From Albugo candida (taxonomy: Eukaryota > Oomycota > Peronosporomycetes > Albuginales), in NCBI GenBank assembly GCA_040437565.1, contig JBDOQK010000005.1:124001-188000 (forward strand): 64,000 nt of DNA. The letters are read 5' to 3'. The notes below the pieces were generated by a model. The model made no database searches and had not been told where the DNA came from. It was given only the letters and a program-made list of their open reading frames with translations. Positions 10,753 through 21,695 of the stretch are shown in pieces. Position 1 is the stretch's first letter, and every line of letters begins with the position of its first letter. The position numbers and the translations under genes were made by a program.

Positions 10753-11717
10753 AAAGGGAATTGTTATATTCCCTCCTTTTTTGGTTAAATTCACTCCCTT
10801 TTTAAGTAAGGTGGTACACATAACTATTTAAATGTGTATATGCTATGTATACTTTTTATTTATATATAGGTATATATAGGGACTTGTTATATTCACTCCT
10901 TTTCAAGTCACGTGACACACGCTATTATGCATTCAATTAGATATTCACTCCCGTTCAAGTCACGTGGCCCACATTATTATACATTCAATTTAAATACCAA
11001 GTTACAGCTCAAAACGATTCAATGCCAATCTTCTAATTTTCCAGCTTAATCACAAGTACTGGTACACATCCTTGTATGCATGATACTATAGCGAGTCACA
11101 GAGCCAATCGCCTTTGACCGAGCGCTTTGATATTGCTTCACTACTGCCTCATCTTTACAGACTGAAGTTTGTTTGAAAGCTACAAAAATCTCTTCCAAGG
11201 GAAAGGATTTTGTGATTCCCATTTACAAAATGTGTCGATCTAATCTACAATCTCTTAATCTCCCCGCTGAGACGCTCACACTCGTTCAGAAGCTTATAGG
11301 TGCAGCAAAGTCCCTCGGACAAATGTAAGTGATCTTGTGGGTAGTATAGCGGACAATTAATTCAGTTGCTAGAGCAAGAGTGATCACATTTTTTCTCCGA
11401 GTTCGAAATTCTTCAAAAGAAGAAGAATTTTACCCAATCGGTCCAATTTCCAGTGATCATTCCTGTCAGTGAGTTTCAACAAACCATCGGTATGCTCGCA
11501 TAAAATCTGGGTATGACACTCAAAAAGACGATGATGTTTGAATGCATGATAATGTGTGTCACGTGACTTAAGAAGAAGTGGTTCAATAGTATGCACAATA
11601 CACTTTTAGTTTCTTCTGGTCTGCTATATATAAATAAAAAGTATACATAGCATATACACATAGTATGATTATGTGTGCCACCTTACTTAAAAAGGGAGTA
11701 AATATAACAATTCCCTA
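10753..11717. mobile_element. Short non-autonomous TIR element (ends GGGAATTGTTATATTC)
   Basis: The left end GGGAATTGTTATATTCCCTC, followed by CCCTTTTTAAGTAAGGTGG, is mirrored by CCACCTTACTTAAAAAGGG and GTAAATATAACAATTCCC at 11681-11715. Inside both arms are further inverted pieces (GTATACTTTTTATTTATATA / TATATAAATAAAAAGTATAC and CAAGTCACGTGACACAC / GTGTGTCACGTGACTT). Total length is about 0.96 kb. The core (about 11000-11500) has no transposase motif. TTAAAAA on the left and TAGAAAAA on the right may be a worn target-site duplication. Confidence 0.75.
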
Positions 11718-11722
11718 GAAAA

Positions 11723-12702
11723 ACAGGGAATCGTTTTTAGCCCCCACCTTTTCTTTAATCAGCCCCCAGCCTCCATATATTAATGAACAGTGTGGCTTCT
11801 GATTGGTTCATATAAAAATAATAGAAAAAATAAAATAAAAATCACGGGAATCGTTATTCAGCCCCCACCCTCCATAAATTAATGTACATCGTGGCCTTCG
11901 ATTGGTCTTAATAAATGCAACGGAATAAATAATAATAATCGTGAAAAAATTTTTGCCTTCAGCAAATTTTGTACTTCTTTATCTAAGTCTATTTCTAAAT
12001 CTACTGCTGTAGGTGATGTTGGTGATGTTGGTGCTGTTGATGCTGCTGGTGTACTAGCCACCAATGCTGATTAAAATCATTACCAGACAGTGATACCACT
12101 TGATGACGAAAAGCATGGGCGCAAGGCTATTGTGAATGCAACAAGCTCATAAGTAAATTGAAGTTGCAGTCACTTGTAGTTGATGCCATATAATCACAAT
12201 TACTTGCACTTGATCAGAGTCTACAAAAGTTGAAATTCTCGGTCAACACCAAGTCGCCGCTGATATTGTAGATGAGCTGCGCGCAAAGAAAACTTTCCGT
12301 CACCTTCAAGAGCATGAAAACAAGCTGCATTTTGGACTATAGCTCGCTGCTTTGCAGTTGCTGCACAGTGACAGCAAGCTAGCCTTTGCAGGCGAGGCAA
12401 ACTGCGAAATCGACTGAGAGTAGATCACCTACGATGAATGAACAGTCAGATGAAATATGACTGTTGACAGCACAGCCAGCATACAATACAACTCAACTAT
12501 TGATACAGAGATCCATTTTTTGAGTACAAAATTTGTAATCTATTACTTCATGGAGGGTGGGGGCTGAATAACGATTCCCGTGATTTTACTTTTTTTATTC
12601 TGTGATTTTTGTATAAACCAATCAGAAGCCACGCTCTTCATTAATTTATGGAGGCTGAGGGCTGATTAAAGAAAAGGTGGGGGCGAATAATGTTTCCCAA
12701 AA
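11723..12702. mobile_element. Short TIR element with a doubled end motif (GGGAATCGTT...AGCCCCCACC)
   Basis: The outer ends GGGAATCGTTTTTAGCCCCC (11725) and GGGGGCGAATAATGTTTCCC (about 12682-12701) are inverted repeats. A second, inner pair of the same motif lies at about 11846 (GGGAATCGTTATTCAGCCCC) and 12560 (GGGGCTGAATAACGATTCCC). Both pairs are followed by CCTCCATAAATTAATG-type sequence. Either the family has tandemly doubled termini or one member inserted into another. The core has no recognisable coding. It lies directly beside the preceding GGGAATT element. Confidence 0.75.
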
Positions 12703-12779
12703 AATATACCAATTTGATAAATAAATAAAAAAATATACCACGCTGTATACTATACGTACGGATATACACATTACGAATT

Positions 12780-13617
12780 CCAACAGCAACGATGGAAAGC
12801 GAGGACGAAGAACAGCAAAGTAGCAACAGCTTCTTCAAGAACAAGAGTTATGCCAATTAGAGGGATATAATTCAAGAAGTAATTGAGTGCAACCGAGAAT
12901 GCAACCGTCCGTTTCGTATGGTGTCAAGTGACAAAATAAAGCAGTGTGCACACAACATGGCTGTTTCTTCGTTGTGCAGTTTGCCTTTTCGCAGACATTC
13001 AGCCCTCCAACGAGCTTTGTTTTGCACTCCTATGAAGCATCCGAATCGTCAAAGGCGTCTCGCAGATATACAACTGAGAAAAAAATTGCTTCAAATCCTG
13101 CATTCGAAGATATGGCCATAACATCCGGTAGGAAAGTGACTCCCGTGATGATACAAACGAAGTTGAGGAACGTAGGAATTTCCGCCACCATATATTAATT
13201 GTGCTCATGCACTCAAAAAGTAGTAGCTGGAGTTATACGGAAGTGATATTGATAAATTCTGCCTCATTCCAGCTGCACTAAACAGTCGAGGCCACGAAGC
13301 CAAGCTCGAAATCGTCGATGATAAACTCATGCGGTTGATCATTTTCCGGAAAGGGCTTCAATCATATAAGTCATACAGTGAGCGTGAAATATCCGTGGAC
13401 AGCACATTTATGAAGACATCGATCGGTGGAATTCTTCTTGTTGCGTGCTTTCGAAATGCAAGCAACAAGATCCAAATTGTTGGAGTTGGGCTCGTGTCGG
13501 TGGAGAATGAAGATGACTGGAGCTGGTTTTTGAAGTTCCTACTCTCTCACCTCCATACATCTCCATCATTTGTGATTCGGATAGAGATAAGGGACTTATG
13601 AAAGCTTTGCATACATC
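12780..13617 (+). pseudogene. Second, strongly decayed MULE transposase
   Basis: On the plus strand, 13329-13601 encodes 'ISVDSTFMKTSIGGILLVAC' and 'DWSWFLKFLLSHL', clearly the same DDE-core stretch as the MULE at 4.8-5.4 kb (first catalytic Asp and following helix). Upstream, 12780-13200 has readings consistent with its N-terminal part but broken by several stops. The copy is cut at 13619 by a small MITE just after the core. It diverges substantially from the first copy, so the two are different subfamilies or of different age. Confidence 0.7.
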
Positions 13618-13652
13618 GGCTAACCGGACACCCCCACACTCTCCTCACATAT

Positions 13653-13712
13653 CTTTTATATGTTTTATATGTTTTATATGTTTTATATGTTTTATATGTT
13701 TTATATGTTTTA
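13653..13712. repeat. Satellite (TTTTATATG)n
   Basis: At least six perfect 9-bp units run into the 100-N gap at 13713, which probably exists because the array could not be assembled through. Confidence 0.9.
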
Positions 13713-13812
13713 NNNNNNNNNNNNNNNNNNNNNNNNNNNNNNNNNNNNNNNNNNNNNNNNNNNNNNNNNNNNNNNNNNNNNNNNNNNNNNNNNNNNNNNN
13801 NNNNNNNNNNNN
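13713..13812. other. Assembly gap (100 N)
   Basis: The gap lies inside the satellite and MITE. It is followed by a run of G (GGGGGGGGGGGG) near 13820. No flank duplication. Confidence 0.95.
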
Positions 13813-13879
13813 ACCTAAATAGGGGGGGGGGGGGTATAAAACATATGTGAGGAGAGCGGGGTGGTGTCCGGTTAGCAAA

Positions 13880-16772
13880 GGGGGTGTTCGGATAGCCGCT
13901 CCCTTTCTATAATTCCTTCAATCAAATCGTTCTATATGTATTTGAAGAGACTTAATCACAGCAATTTATTCAAGCAAATGAGTCACGTCTGGAAATAAGC
14001 GATCACATCATTGACGCATGAAGGCAGAGAAATTGTTATACGAATACCTCTTCAGGATACCAGTTGGGTATGATATCGCACAGAGAGAGCCGCTCTTCAG
14101 GTCTAATATTACAGAAGTCCAACTTTCTATGCGTAATTCAATCAAACCTCTATGGGTGATAATCAACGTTTCTATATTCTTTAATTTTGATTCAGCAGCA
14201 ACCTCAGCGACTCTATTTGCATGACAGCATCCATGACTGTTCTGCATTATGATCCTTATTCAACTTAGCGCTTCCCAGTGATTTGGTAATGTCAACATTG
14301 GATTAGCTCAGAATATTCTGAATAGTTGACACCAAGTTCTTGCATGAAGAAATGCGGTTTGTTGCGGTGGTACCGGAGCAGACGACCAGACGGGTACGAG
14401 TTCGAAGATACTATGTCGTAGATCTATCCTTTCCAAGCTCACCAGTAAGTCGACGAGCATAATAGAATATGCGCACCTTACCGGCCGATCACTTGTCAAG
14501 TGAGTAGCAAGTCTTTCAAAGTGAGAATCATAAGATGATCATCTCCAGAGTGCCAAAGCTCGAATAGATTAAACTGGTTTGCATAGGGCTGATAACATTG
14601 GACGCGAAGAAATTAACTTCATGGTGCACTGTACTCAAATTCGGTTTCCACGATCCTTTTACACGAGCAAAGAAGATTGACATAGCACCCTGCTTAGGCG
14701 CAACTCATAAAAAATGGAATTGCGTGTAATATGTTGGTGAAATCCAGTCTTTTGTTGTATCATCCTCTACTCCTCTACTTGCACTGGAAGGATTGGCACT
14801 TACCGCCTACCTGCCAACAAGAGGGCATTTTTTCATACGACGCTGAGAGGCATTCCGGTATACTTGCTGAATCAGCAGCAGAGTAGCGTGTAGCGTATTG
14901 TCATCATCGTGTTACAGGCTTGAAGTTACTATAGTACGTCCACTTGAGGCGGATTGATTCCATGTTAGCTCAAGATGATATCAAGAAATAACACGTCACT
15001 AATCTGTATAGAAATAGAGGATGTCAACAAGACAAGCGTTTTACTTTCCATGAATATTCACGTGGAATAGTCGAATGACATGTGGGAAAAGAATGAAGCC
15101 AAACACAGGTCTTCCCTAGATGCAATATTTATGTGAGCCGCGATTGCGCGTCGGGTACTTGTTTCATGAAGATTGGACGGAATCGAGAATATAGAAACAG
15201 CGATCCAGTAAAATCAACGAGAACTCTTCAGCTTTGGCTCTTTGGAAGTACAAAACCCAGAGCCATCTTCCGTTTGGTTCAACATGGTGGAGACTGACTC
15301 TCCCTGGAGGCTTTCTCGATGGTTACTTCCCAGAAAACTCTTTGTGCGGATCATACCCAACTCGTGGTGCTTAGCGAGAATACTCCAAATACCAATGTAT
15401 GCTTCCTTCAGAATGNNNNNNNNNNNNNNNNNNNNNNNNNNNNNNNNNNNNNNNNNNNNNNNNNNNNNNNNNNNNNNNNNNNNNNNNNNNNNNNNNNNNN
15501 NNNNNNNNNNNNNNNGAATAGTCGAATGACATGTGGGAAAAGAATGAAGCCAAACACAGGTCTTCCCTAGATGCAATATTTATGTGAGCCGCGATTGCGC
15601 GTCGGGTACTTGTTTCATGAAGATTGGACGGAATCGAGAATATAGAAACAGCGATCCAGTAAAATCAACGAGAACTCTTCAGCTTTGGCTCTTTGGAAGT
15701 ACAAAACCCAGAGCCATCTTCCGTTTGGTTCAACATGGTGGAGACTGACTCTCCCTGGAGGCTTTCTCGATGGTTACTTCCCAGAAAACTCTTTGTGCGG
15801 ATCATACCCAACTCGTGGTGCTTAGCGAGAATACTCCAAATACCAATGTATGCTTCCTTCAGAATGAATGGTGATGCTTTAAACGAGATCCCCTTCATGA
15901 GTGGATCCAGATAGTATCACTGTAGTCATTATAAACAAGCTCGTTGGTATAGTCTTTCTCCGCCGACGACAATAAGATGTTGCGGTGGGAAGCAAAATAT
16001 GCTGGTGCTGATCAGTAAGCATGGGTTTATCGGTAGTAACGTGATAGTAAATCACACATTAGCAGCTTTCAATGAAAGCTCCGAGTTTCTGAAATAAGAA
16101 GATGACTTCTCAAACTTGGGCTGCTCCTTGATGGATTCGACTGTTGCCACACACCAGCATGAGTGCAAAGGATCACGAATCTAGTGGTAGTGCAGTGCAG
16201 GCTTTGTATCTGAAGTCCATAGGCAGGATTTTGCAAGTCACCATTATTTCCATCTCCTCCGGTTCCAGCAGGCATGAATTCACGTTTCTAGTGCTACAAA
16301 TTGATATATGTAGTGCCATGGAGGTTCCGAGCAGTATACATGCTGACTTTTGATTTCTGGCCGAAGAATTTGTCGGAACTTTCACGCATCACGTATTCCT
16401 GGATTGCAACATGCAACCTCGTTACTACGGTATGCGGTGGGTAAATAATGCATCATGTATGAGGTAAACAAAGTGGCGATCAGGGACACAATTTAGTGTC
16501 GCAAAGGATTGCGCAAGTCAGCCATGGGATACTTTACCTATTTGAAAGGAAGGAAAAAGAAGTCACCCCATCATACCAGTGTAAATCATCAAAAATTCTT
16601 AAAAATCGATTTACGACGTGCAATTGCTCAAACTAATTTTGTAAAAGAAGGTACTAGCTGGTCTACTTATACTGCGTTCCGCTAACATACACCGATATGA
16701 GCTAAAAACTTCTCGGGTATACATGTAAAGCCACACAAAACAAAAGAAAAATGCTAGCATTGTGGAGATCAT
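13880..16772. other. Intergenic stretch without a recognised gene
   Basis: Short open readings occur on both strands. The longest coherent one is minus-strand at about 15665-15898 (KEAYIGIWSILAKHHELGMI, then MLNQTEDGSGF), repeated at 15214-15420 only because of the gap at 15416. It has no motif, no convincing start and stops on both sides, so it may be debris of a dead gene. Nothing else is supported. Confidence 0.4.
15416..15515. other. Assembly gap (100 N) with duplicated flank
   Basis: 15065-15415 recurs identically, as far as read, at 15516-15866, ending and starting at the gap: a contig-overlap artefact. Confidence 0.9.
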
Positions 16773-18146
16773 TCAGTCTAGAATGGAATCTTTCACCTCA
16801 GGCTTCCAATCCAATCGTGAGGCTCGACCACCACGTAAGATTTTTGAAGCCCATCGACCAATGTTACGACGTCTCTGAAAAAGAATTGTCGTCAAATGAA
16901 CAATTCAAGTGATGTATAGTCAGCATTACGTGTATATAGATTTTTGCCGTCCCCCAGCTCGTCTTCACTTGTTCGCTTTTTACAACTTCAAAAAGAGCGG
17001 ATTGCAAGATTTGACTTGCCGTTATGACGTAGCTTCCTTGCTTAAGCTTCTCCGCGACCAGCGATATTGACCTCCAATCACTGTACAGCGTGTCAGAATA
17101 ATTTCTAATTGGAATAAATGCACTACCTATCACTAAAGCAAGTTGCATGACAAAAAACAATTGTGCCGTCGGTCCAATCCTTTTCTAGAAATGATCCATA
17201 CCAAAATTCGATCGAGGAGGCAAGACAATTATTTTTGGTTAAATTCCTGAGCTTCACCGCTCTTTTCTTTGCGAATGTGTTTAACGGCTTTGGGAGATTT
17301 TTCAGCGATTTATAGACATTCGAGTGAATCATCGCACCTCCAACGCCTCAATGCCAATAACCTTGTCGAAATTATATAGAAGACTTGCTGCAATTACAGC
17401 TTTTCCAGTTCCTGAGCCCTATGGGAATATAAGCGTTCATGCACTAAAGCGTAAGATTACTGTAGGGCACCACCAAATCATAAAAGACCGCCTCGTTCTT
17501 CATTATTGATCCTTGTCGAATGACCCACTGTAACACGTCTACGAATGCAAAGAAATCGATTTCTCCATAAATCTAACAATGACAATTCAAAATGTGGTCA
17601 AGAGCATTTCCGCAACCGCAAAAGAAGAGCAGTCCCGACATAAGACGATTCGTTAATGTTTGCATCTTCGCGTGCTTGCATTGAAAGTTCTTTTCCGTAC
17701 TGTTGAATCAATAAAATAAATAAATATTAGCCAGGTACGAATTACAACATACCTCACTTCCAAACCCATGATAGACTTTTGAGAAAAACTGAAAAGGTTG
17801 CTCATACAGAATTGTTAGAGCAAAATCTTGTACTTTCATATTTTCTAGTTCTGCTTTGGCGGAATCCGGAATCAAAGATTTTATTTTCTCTAGCGCGTTG
17901 CTATCTTTTAGTATCTGTTGTCCTTTCGGTTCCTGTAACAATTGGGCCACCTCCTTGCGTACATATGTCGAGAGCTGCAGTAGCTACATTCGAGCGGATG
18001 ATGATATGTAATTGTCGACGTGAAAGATGCAATGCATTTACCTGTTGCCAATCTTCATCATTTGGGTCGTATTTTTGGCACTTAGTCGCTTGCTGACTGA
18101 ACGCAAGCAGGATTTTATCAAAGTTGTCGAAGCCCGAAAACGACAT
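16773..18146 (-). CDS. DOT1-type SAM-dependent methyltransferase, about eight exons
   Basis: The protein starts at ATG 18146 (MSFSGFDNFDKILLAFSQQ). The second exon (about 17953-17753) encodes a helical segment beginning EVAQLLQEPKGQQILKD. A later exon gives YGEIDFFAFVDVLQWVIRQG, a signature seen before the cofactor site in protist DOT1-domain proteins. Motif I, FYDLGSGTGKAVIAASL, is split by an intron after FYDL. Then come VIGIEALE, FWYGSFLEKDW, TIVFCHATCFSD, EKLKQGSYVITAS and TSWGTAKIYIH, all typical of this Rossmann methyltransferase family. A last exon would end at 16773. Introns are short (about 50-75 nt). Total is roughly 330 residues. A histone-lysine substrate is known only for true Dot1; for this short form the target is unknown, so no gene symbol is given. 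Two exon borders (near 17640 and 17300) are guesses. Confidence 0.75.
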
Positions 18147-21100
18147 TTTCAATGGTCTGTGAACACCAGTAATTAATAAACCCTTTTTATTGATAAGCTT
18201 TCTATCACATCCAAGGTCGAGGTCTACTCGGCGATACGCTCTCGTGATTTGTGTACTTCGATGCATGGTCTTGTAAATGAATTGCATTCCACGGTTGTGA
18301 TGTTACAGAAGTCTAGTTGAGGGTAAGAAGCTGTACAGGGGAAGTCGAGTGAGAGTCAGTCTCATTGTAACAAGCCAGTGCTGAAAAGTTCTTAAGCAGA
18401 GTTGATTGTCAGTGTCTTGAAGCAAAGTTTCTAGAGGATAGTACTGGCGTTTTTCAGCCGTTAACTGGTGGCGTGCAAAGTTCCAACAGCAACTGCATTA
18501 TATTTCAAATACTTCGCAGACTTAGTGGATCGATCTCTGAATGATAAGAGAAATTAATAAGAGAAATTACATACGTCGAAGCAGAAATTATGTTGCCGCA
18601 AAACCTTGGAGTTGGAATGAAATCCTGGTCGGAATGTCTCTCCCGATTTGCTTCTGCTACAAATCGTCAGCAGTTCAGCACCGTGCCTGATAGCTTATAG
18701 GGACATTCGTGTTAGGTGAACAGCTGTAAAAATGTGCTAAGATTCAGTTCATGTGATTCCACAATCTATTACAGAAGAAAAAGGATGAACGGTCGATTGT
18801 TCTTCCAGCAGTTTCTCTTGTCTTGCAATGAGTTTATGCGAAGCATCGTTTTCTGAAAAAGCCTACCGCAGTACATGATAACATGCTCCCTAGTGTAAAA
18901 TCAGTTATTCAAAAAGGGTTGAAGCGACGCTCCGAGATAAGAATGATTGCTGGTGTGGCTAACATGGTTGTTTGGGCTTGATACCGGACTTCAACTCTTC
19001 AGGGCTGTTGGTGGAGCATTTGTACGATAGTGCATGGTAGACAAAAATATTTATTTGAGAGGTACTATGTCGGCAAAATACTCTCAAGCCAAAAGCAAAT
19101 AGATAGGAAAGCAAAGTTTCATCGGCCCCATTATGGAGCCATTCAGACGCCAACACATCTCCTTTCAAAATAAAAACATACATCCTTGTGATACCGTCGT
19201 ATTTCAGGCCATATAATTGTCCCAAAGAATTCTTCCGAATGGCTCAATTTGCAAAACGCGCGCGCTTCAAGCAGCTGGACGAGGTCAGCGCCCTATCGGG
19301 GATGACATACGGTCAATATGCATTTACAATGCAGTGGGCTGATCCAAGGTGGTTGTCTGTCACGTACGTGTCCATTGCACACTTTTGGCGTGTTATCCGG
19401 CTCCTATGCCTCTAATATTCTTCTCTAAACGAACATTGTAAAAATTATTGAGGTCTATTGTGTTCCGACTAAACTAGAGTTTCACACAGTATTGTAACAA
19501 CAGCATCGATCTACATTTGCAAGTGGGGGCAGTCACATTATATTACGCGGAGCCTGTAGTCTATCGCCAATCCGGCTTGTTTACTTTATCCATCCTCTAT
19601 GATTGTATATGTTTGTTCTGCCGACGCACTACAACGGGTTACCCACGCGGAGCTAAATGTCAACGTAGTATCAAAATACCCGCTATCAGCGGTTGATAAA
19701 TCCGTCAAAGTGTGTCCATACCGCAGAACAAGATTTTCCGGTTCAAGCGACTATGCGTGATAACACAAATCCTGCAGCATAGCACATACGTCGAAAGTAC
19801 CATAGCGTGATTGAAAATATGTAAGTAGTTTTAGTCGGAGAAACATTCTGTCACCAATACTGAAATTTATGATGAACTCCTTCCTTCTCGATGAGACTGT
19901 TTGACAGCGTGTATATGCTGTAACGAGATATTTAGACATACTGACACTATATTTTACACCACATCTTGCTTGCACGTATCTTTGAAGTTGATACTTCTTA
20001 TCGAGGTCCAGGTAGTGAAGAAGACTTACACTGACTCGTGCTGAATCTTTGACATAACTTCAGCCGAGCGGCTATGCNNNNNNNNNNNNNNNNNNNNNNN
20101 NNNNNNNNNNNNNNNNNNNNNNNNNNNNNNNNNNNNNNNNNNNNNNNNNNNNNNNNNNNNNNNNNNNNNNNNNNNNNCTGAAATTTATGATGAACTCCTT
20201 CCTTCTCGATGAGACTGTTTGACAGCGTGTATATGCTGTAACGAGATATTTAGACATACTGACACTATATTTTACACCACATCTTGCTTGCACGTATCTT
20301 TGAAGTTGATACTTCTTATCGAGGTCCAGGTAGTGAAGAAGACTTACACTGACTCGTGCTGAATCTTTGACATAACTTCAGCCGAGCGGCTATGCAGTAT
20401 GCACAAACCTCAACGAATGCACATACACGCCTCCAATTCTGCTCATTGTCATCATCACTCGAAGTTTGACAATGTTCCCAGAATATGTAATGTTATATAG
20501 CGTGATTGCTCCAATTTCTCGACTTAACTAGGTGTTATTCTTTGAAGCCTTGACCCACATAAGCGAAGAATTTTGGAAGGGGAGTCTGGTAACTCTAAGT
20601 ATCATGCATGGAATTATCGAGCAAAATTGCAACTTAGAATCTTGCTCTGCATTGATCGCTGCGAATAGAGCAGGTATCAAGCAGCCAAAGGGGGTAAAAG
20701 GGTGAAAGGGGTAGACGTTAGAACTAGCGGCTTGCACTACGATGATGCCAGCTGTGTACTACATTTGCATCTTTCTGCGATGAGTAGGGCTTCTACTCTC
20801 GTTTGGGACGACTGATGTTTAAAATCAGCTAGGCAACAGCAGCATAGTGCGTGCTAGAGATTGAGGAATATGCTTACGCGGAGAACACGATTTTGCTATG
20901 AGCCGATAAAAGCGCTTCAAAACATGCCTAAATGCGTAAAGCATCAAACGAGAAGTACTTCACTTAGATTGGAGCAGATGCTCAGCTGACCCGCTCGCTG
21001 CTGCCTTCAAACTGAATACTTACTTGCGTTCAAATATGTCGATTAGCGTATCGCAAGCGCGCAAAGTATGAGAAGGGCATCGCTCTACTCACTGCTGCAA

Positions 21101-21695
21101 TCATTCTGGAGGGCAATAAAATCTCGAAGTTAACATTGACGATGCTGTCAGCTCGATACGATGTCAGAAAGCTAGGGCTTAGCCTAAAAGGGAATAAACA
21201 CGAACTCCTAGACAATAGATATCATCTCTTGATATTTTCTGGCCACTGCCAGTATTAGTTTCGCGCGAGACATTCATTACTGACTAATTGTTTGATGATT
21301 ACACTCTCAAATCCTCTTTTCGAATCGCTTTGACTTCTCCTTATAAAATTATTTTCAAAGCTCCAATATTGCAAACACATTAGGAGTCTCGTTAGGTGTG
21401 CATATATCTGAGAGTTGAGACCGTTGTCTTTTCAGATGATTTGTGCTGACGTGCTGAAATTATTGCTTCATATTGAAAATAATAAGGCTAGTGCCAAAGT
21501 ATTTACAGTTATAAGATAGCATTTACGAACTCGCTCCGATTGCTGAGTGATGTTCGTAATGTGGGCGTTTGCCTATTTGGAGATTATGCTGATGGCTACA
21601 TTGCTTTCCCAGCATTAATCACCTCTTTGAAAACATACCCTCTTCATTGGCAATAAATCTATACCACGTATGTAATATAGCGATTCATCGAATCG
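18147..21695. other. Intergenic stretch, possible minus-strand coding debris near 19.8-20.4 kb
   Basis: The minus strand at about 19751-20060 has a reading with VSLLHYLDLDKKYQLQRYVQ and MSKYLVTAYTRCQTVSSRRK that looks protein-like, but it has no family I can name and no clear gene model. Part is repeated after the gap at 20078. A plus-strand reading at 19188-19415 is unsupported. The remainder shows nothing recognisable. Confidence 0.4.
20078..20177. other. Assembly gap (100 N) with duplicated flank
   Basis: 19860-20077 recurs at 20178-20395, immediately after the gap: a contig-overlap artefact. Confidence 0.9.

Larger units (their letters stand above)
6055..10757. mobile_element. Inverted-arm (foldback-like) transposon structure with ~850-bp arms
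   Basis: The left arm (about 6055-6468 joined to 7997-8432) is the inverted copy of the right arm (about 9911-10757). Both contain the MULE-like end (TTTAGCTCAGTTGAAGGTA), a shared block with GAGCTTGTCCTAGATCTGAG / TCAGATCCAGGACAAGCTC, and a block around GTTGTTGGAGCAACAATTTAGG. The left arm is split by a ~1.5-kb insertion. Each arm is itself bounded at both ends by alternating GATATCCCGACAACTTTT and TTATTACTCCCACAAC modules in inverted order, so each arm could be a stand-alone ~850-bp non-autonomous MULE derivative. The two would then be either the ends of one element or two copies inserted head to head. The spacer (8433-9910) has a gap. Confidence 0.7.
13620..13875. mobile_element. Small MITE with CTAACCGGACACCCCC ends
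   Basis: The left end CTAACCGGACACCCCCACAC then TCTCCTCACATAT is mirrored by ATATGTGAGGAGAGCGGGGT then GGTGTCCGGTTAG at 13833-13875. A third degenerate end (GGGGGTGTTCGGATAG) follows at about 13881. The interior is a 9-bp satellite plus an assembly gap, so the true length is unknown. A single end of the same family lies at 8550-8594. It is inserted into the decayed MULE. Confidence 0.75.

Noticed and set aside
10870-10990. Possible CRISPR-like or regulatory direct repeat (CAAGTCACGTG twice)
   Set aside because: It is only two copies inside the arm of a TIR element with a mirrored partner; explained by transposon structure.
13598-13822. Repetitive ORF reading FICFICFICF
   Set aside because: Pure translation of the 9-bp satellite, running into an assembly gap.
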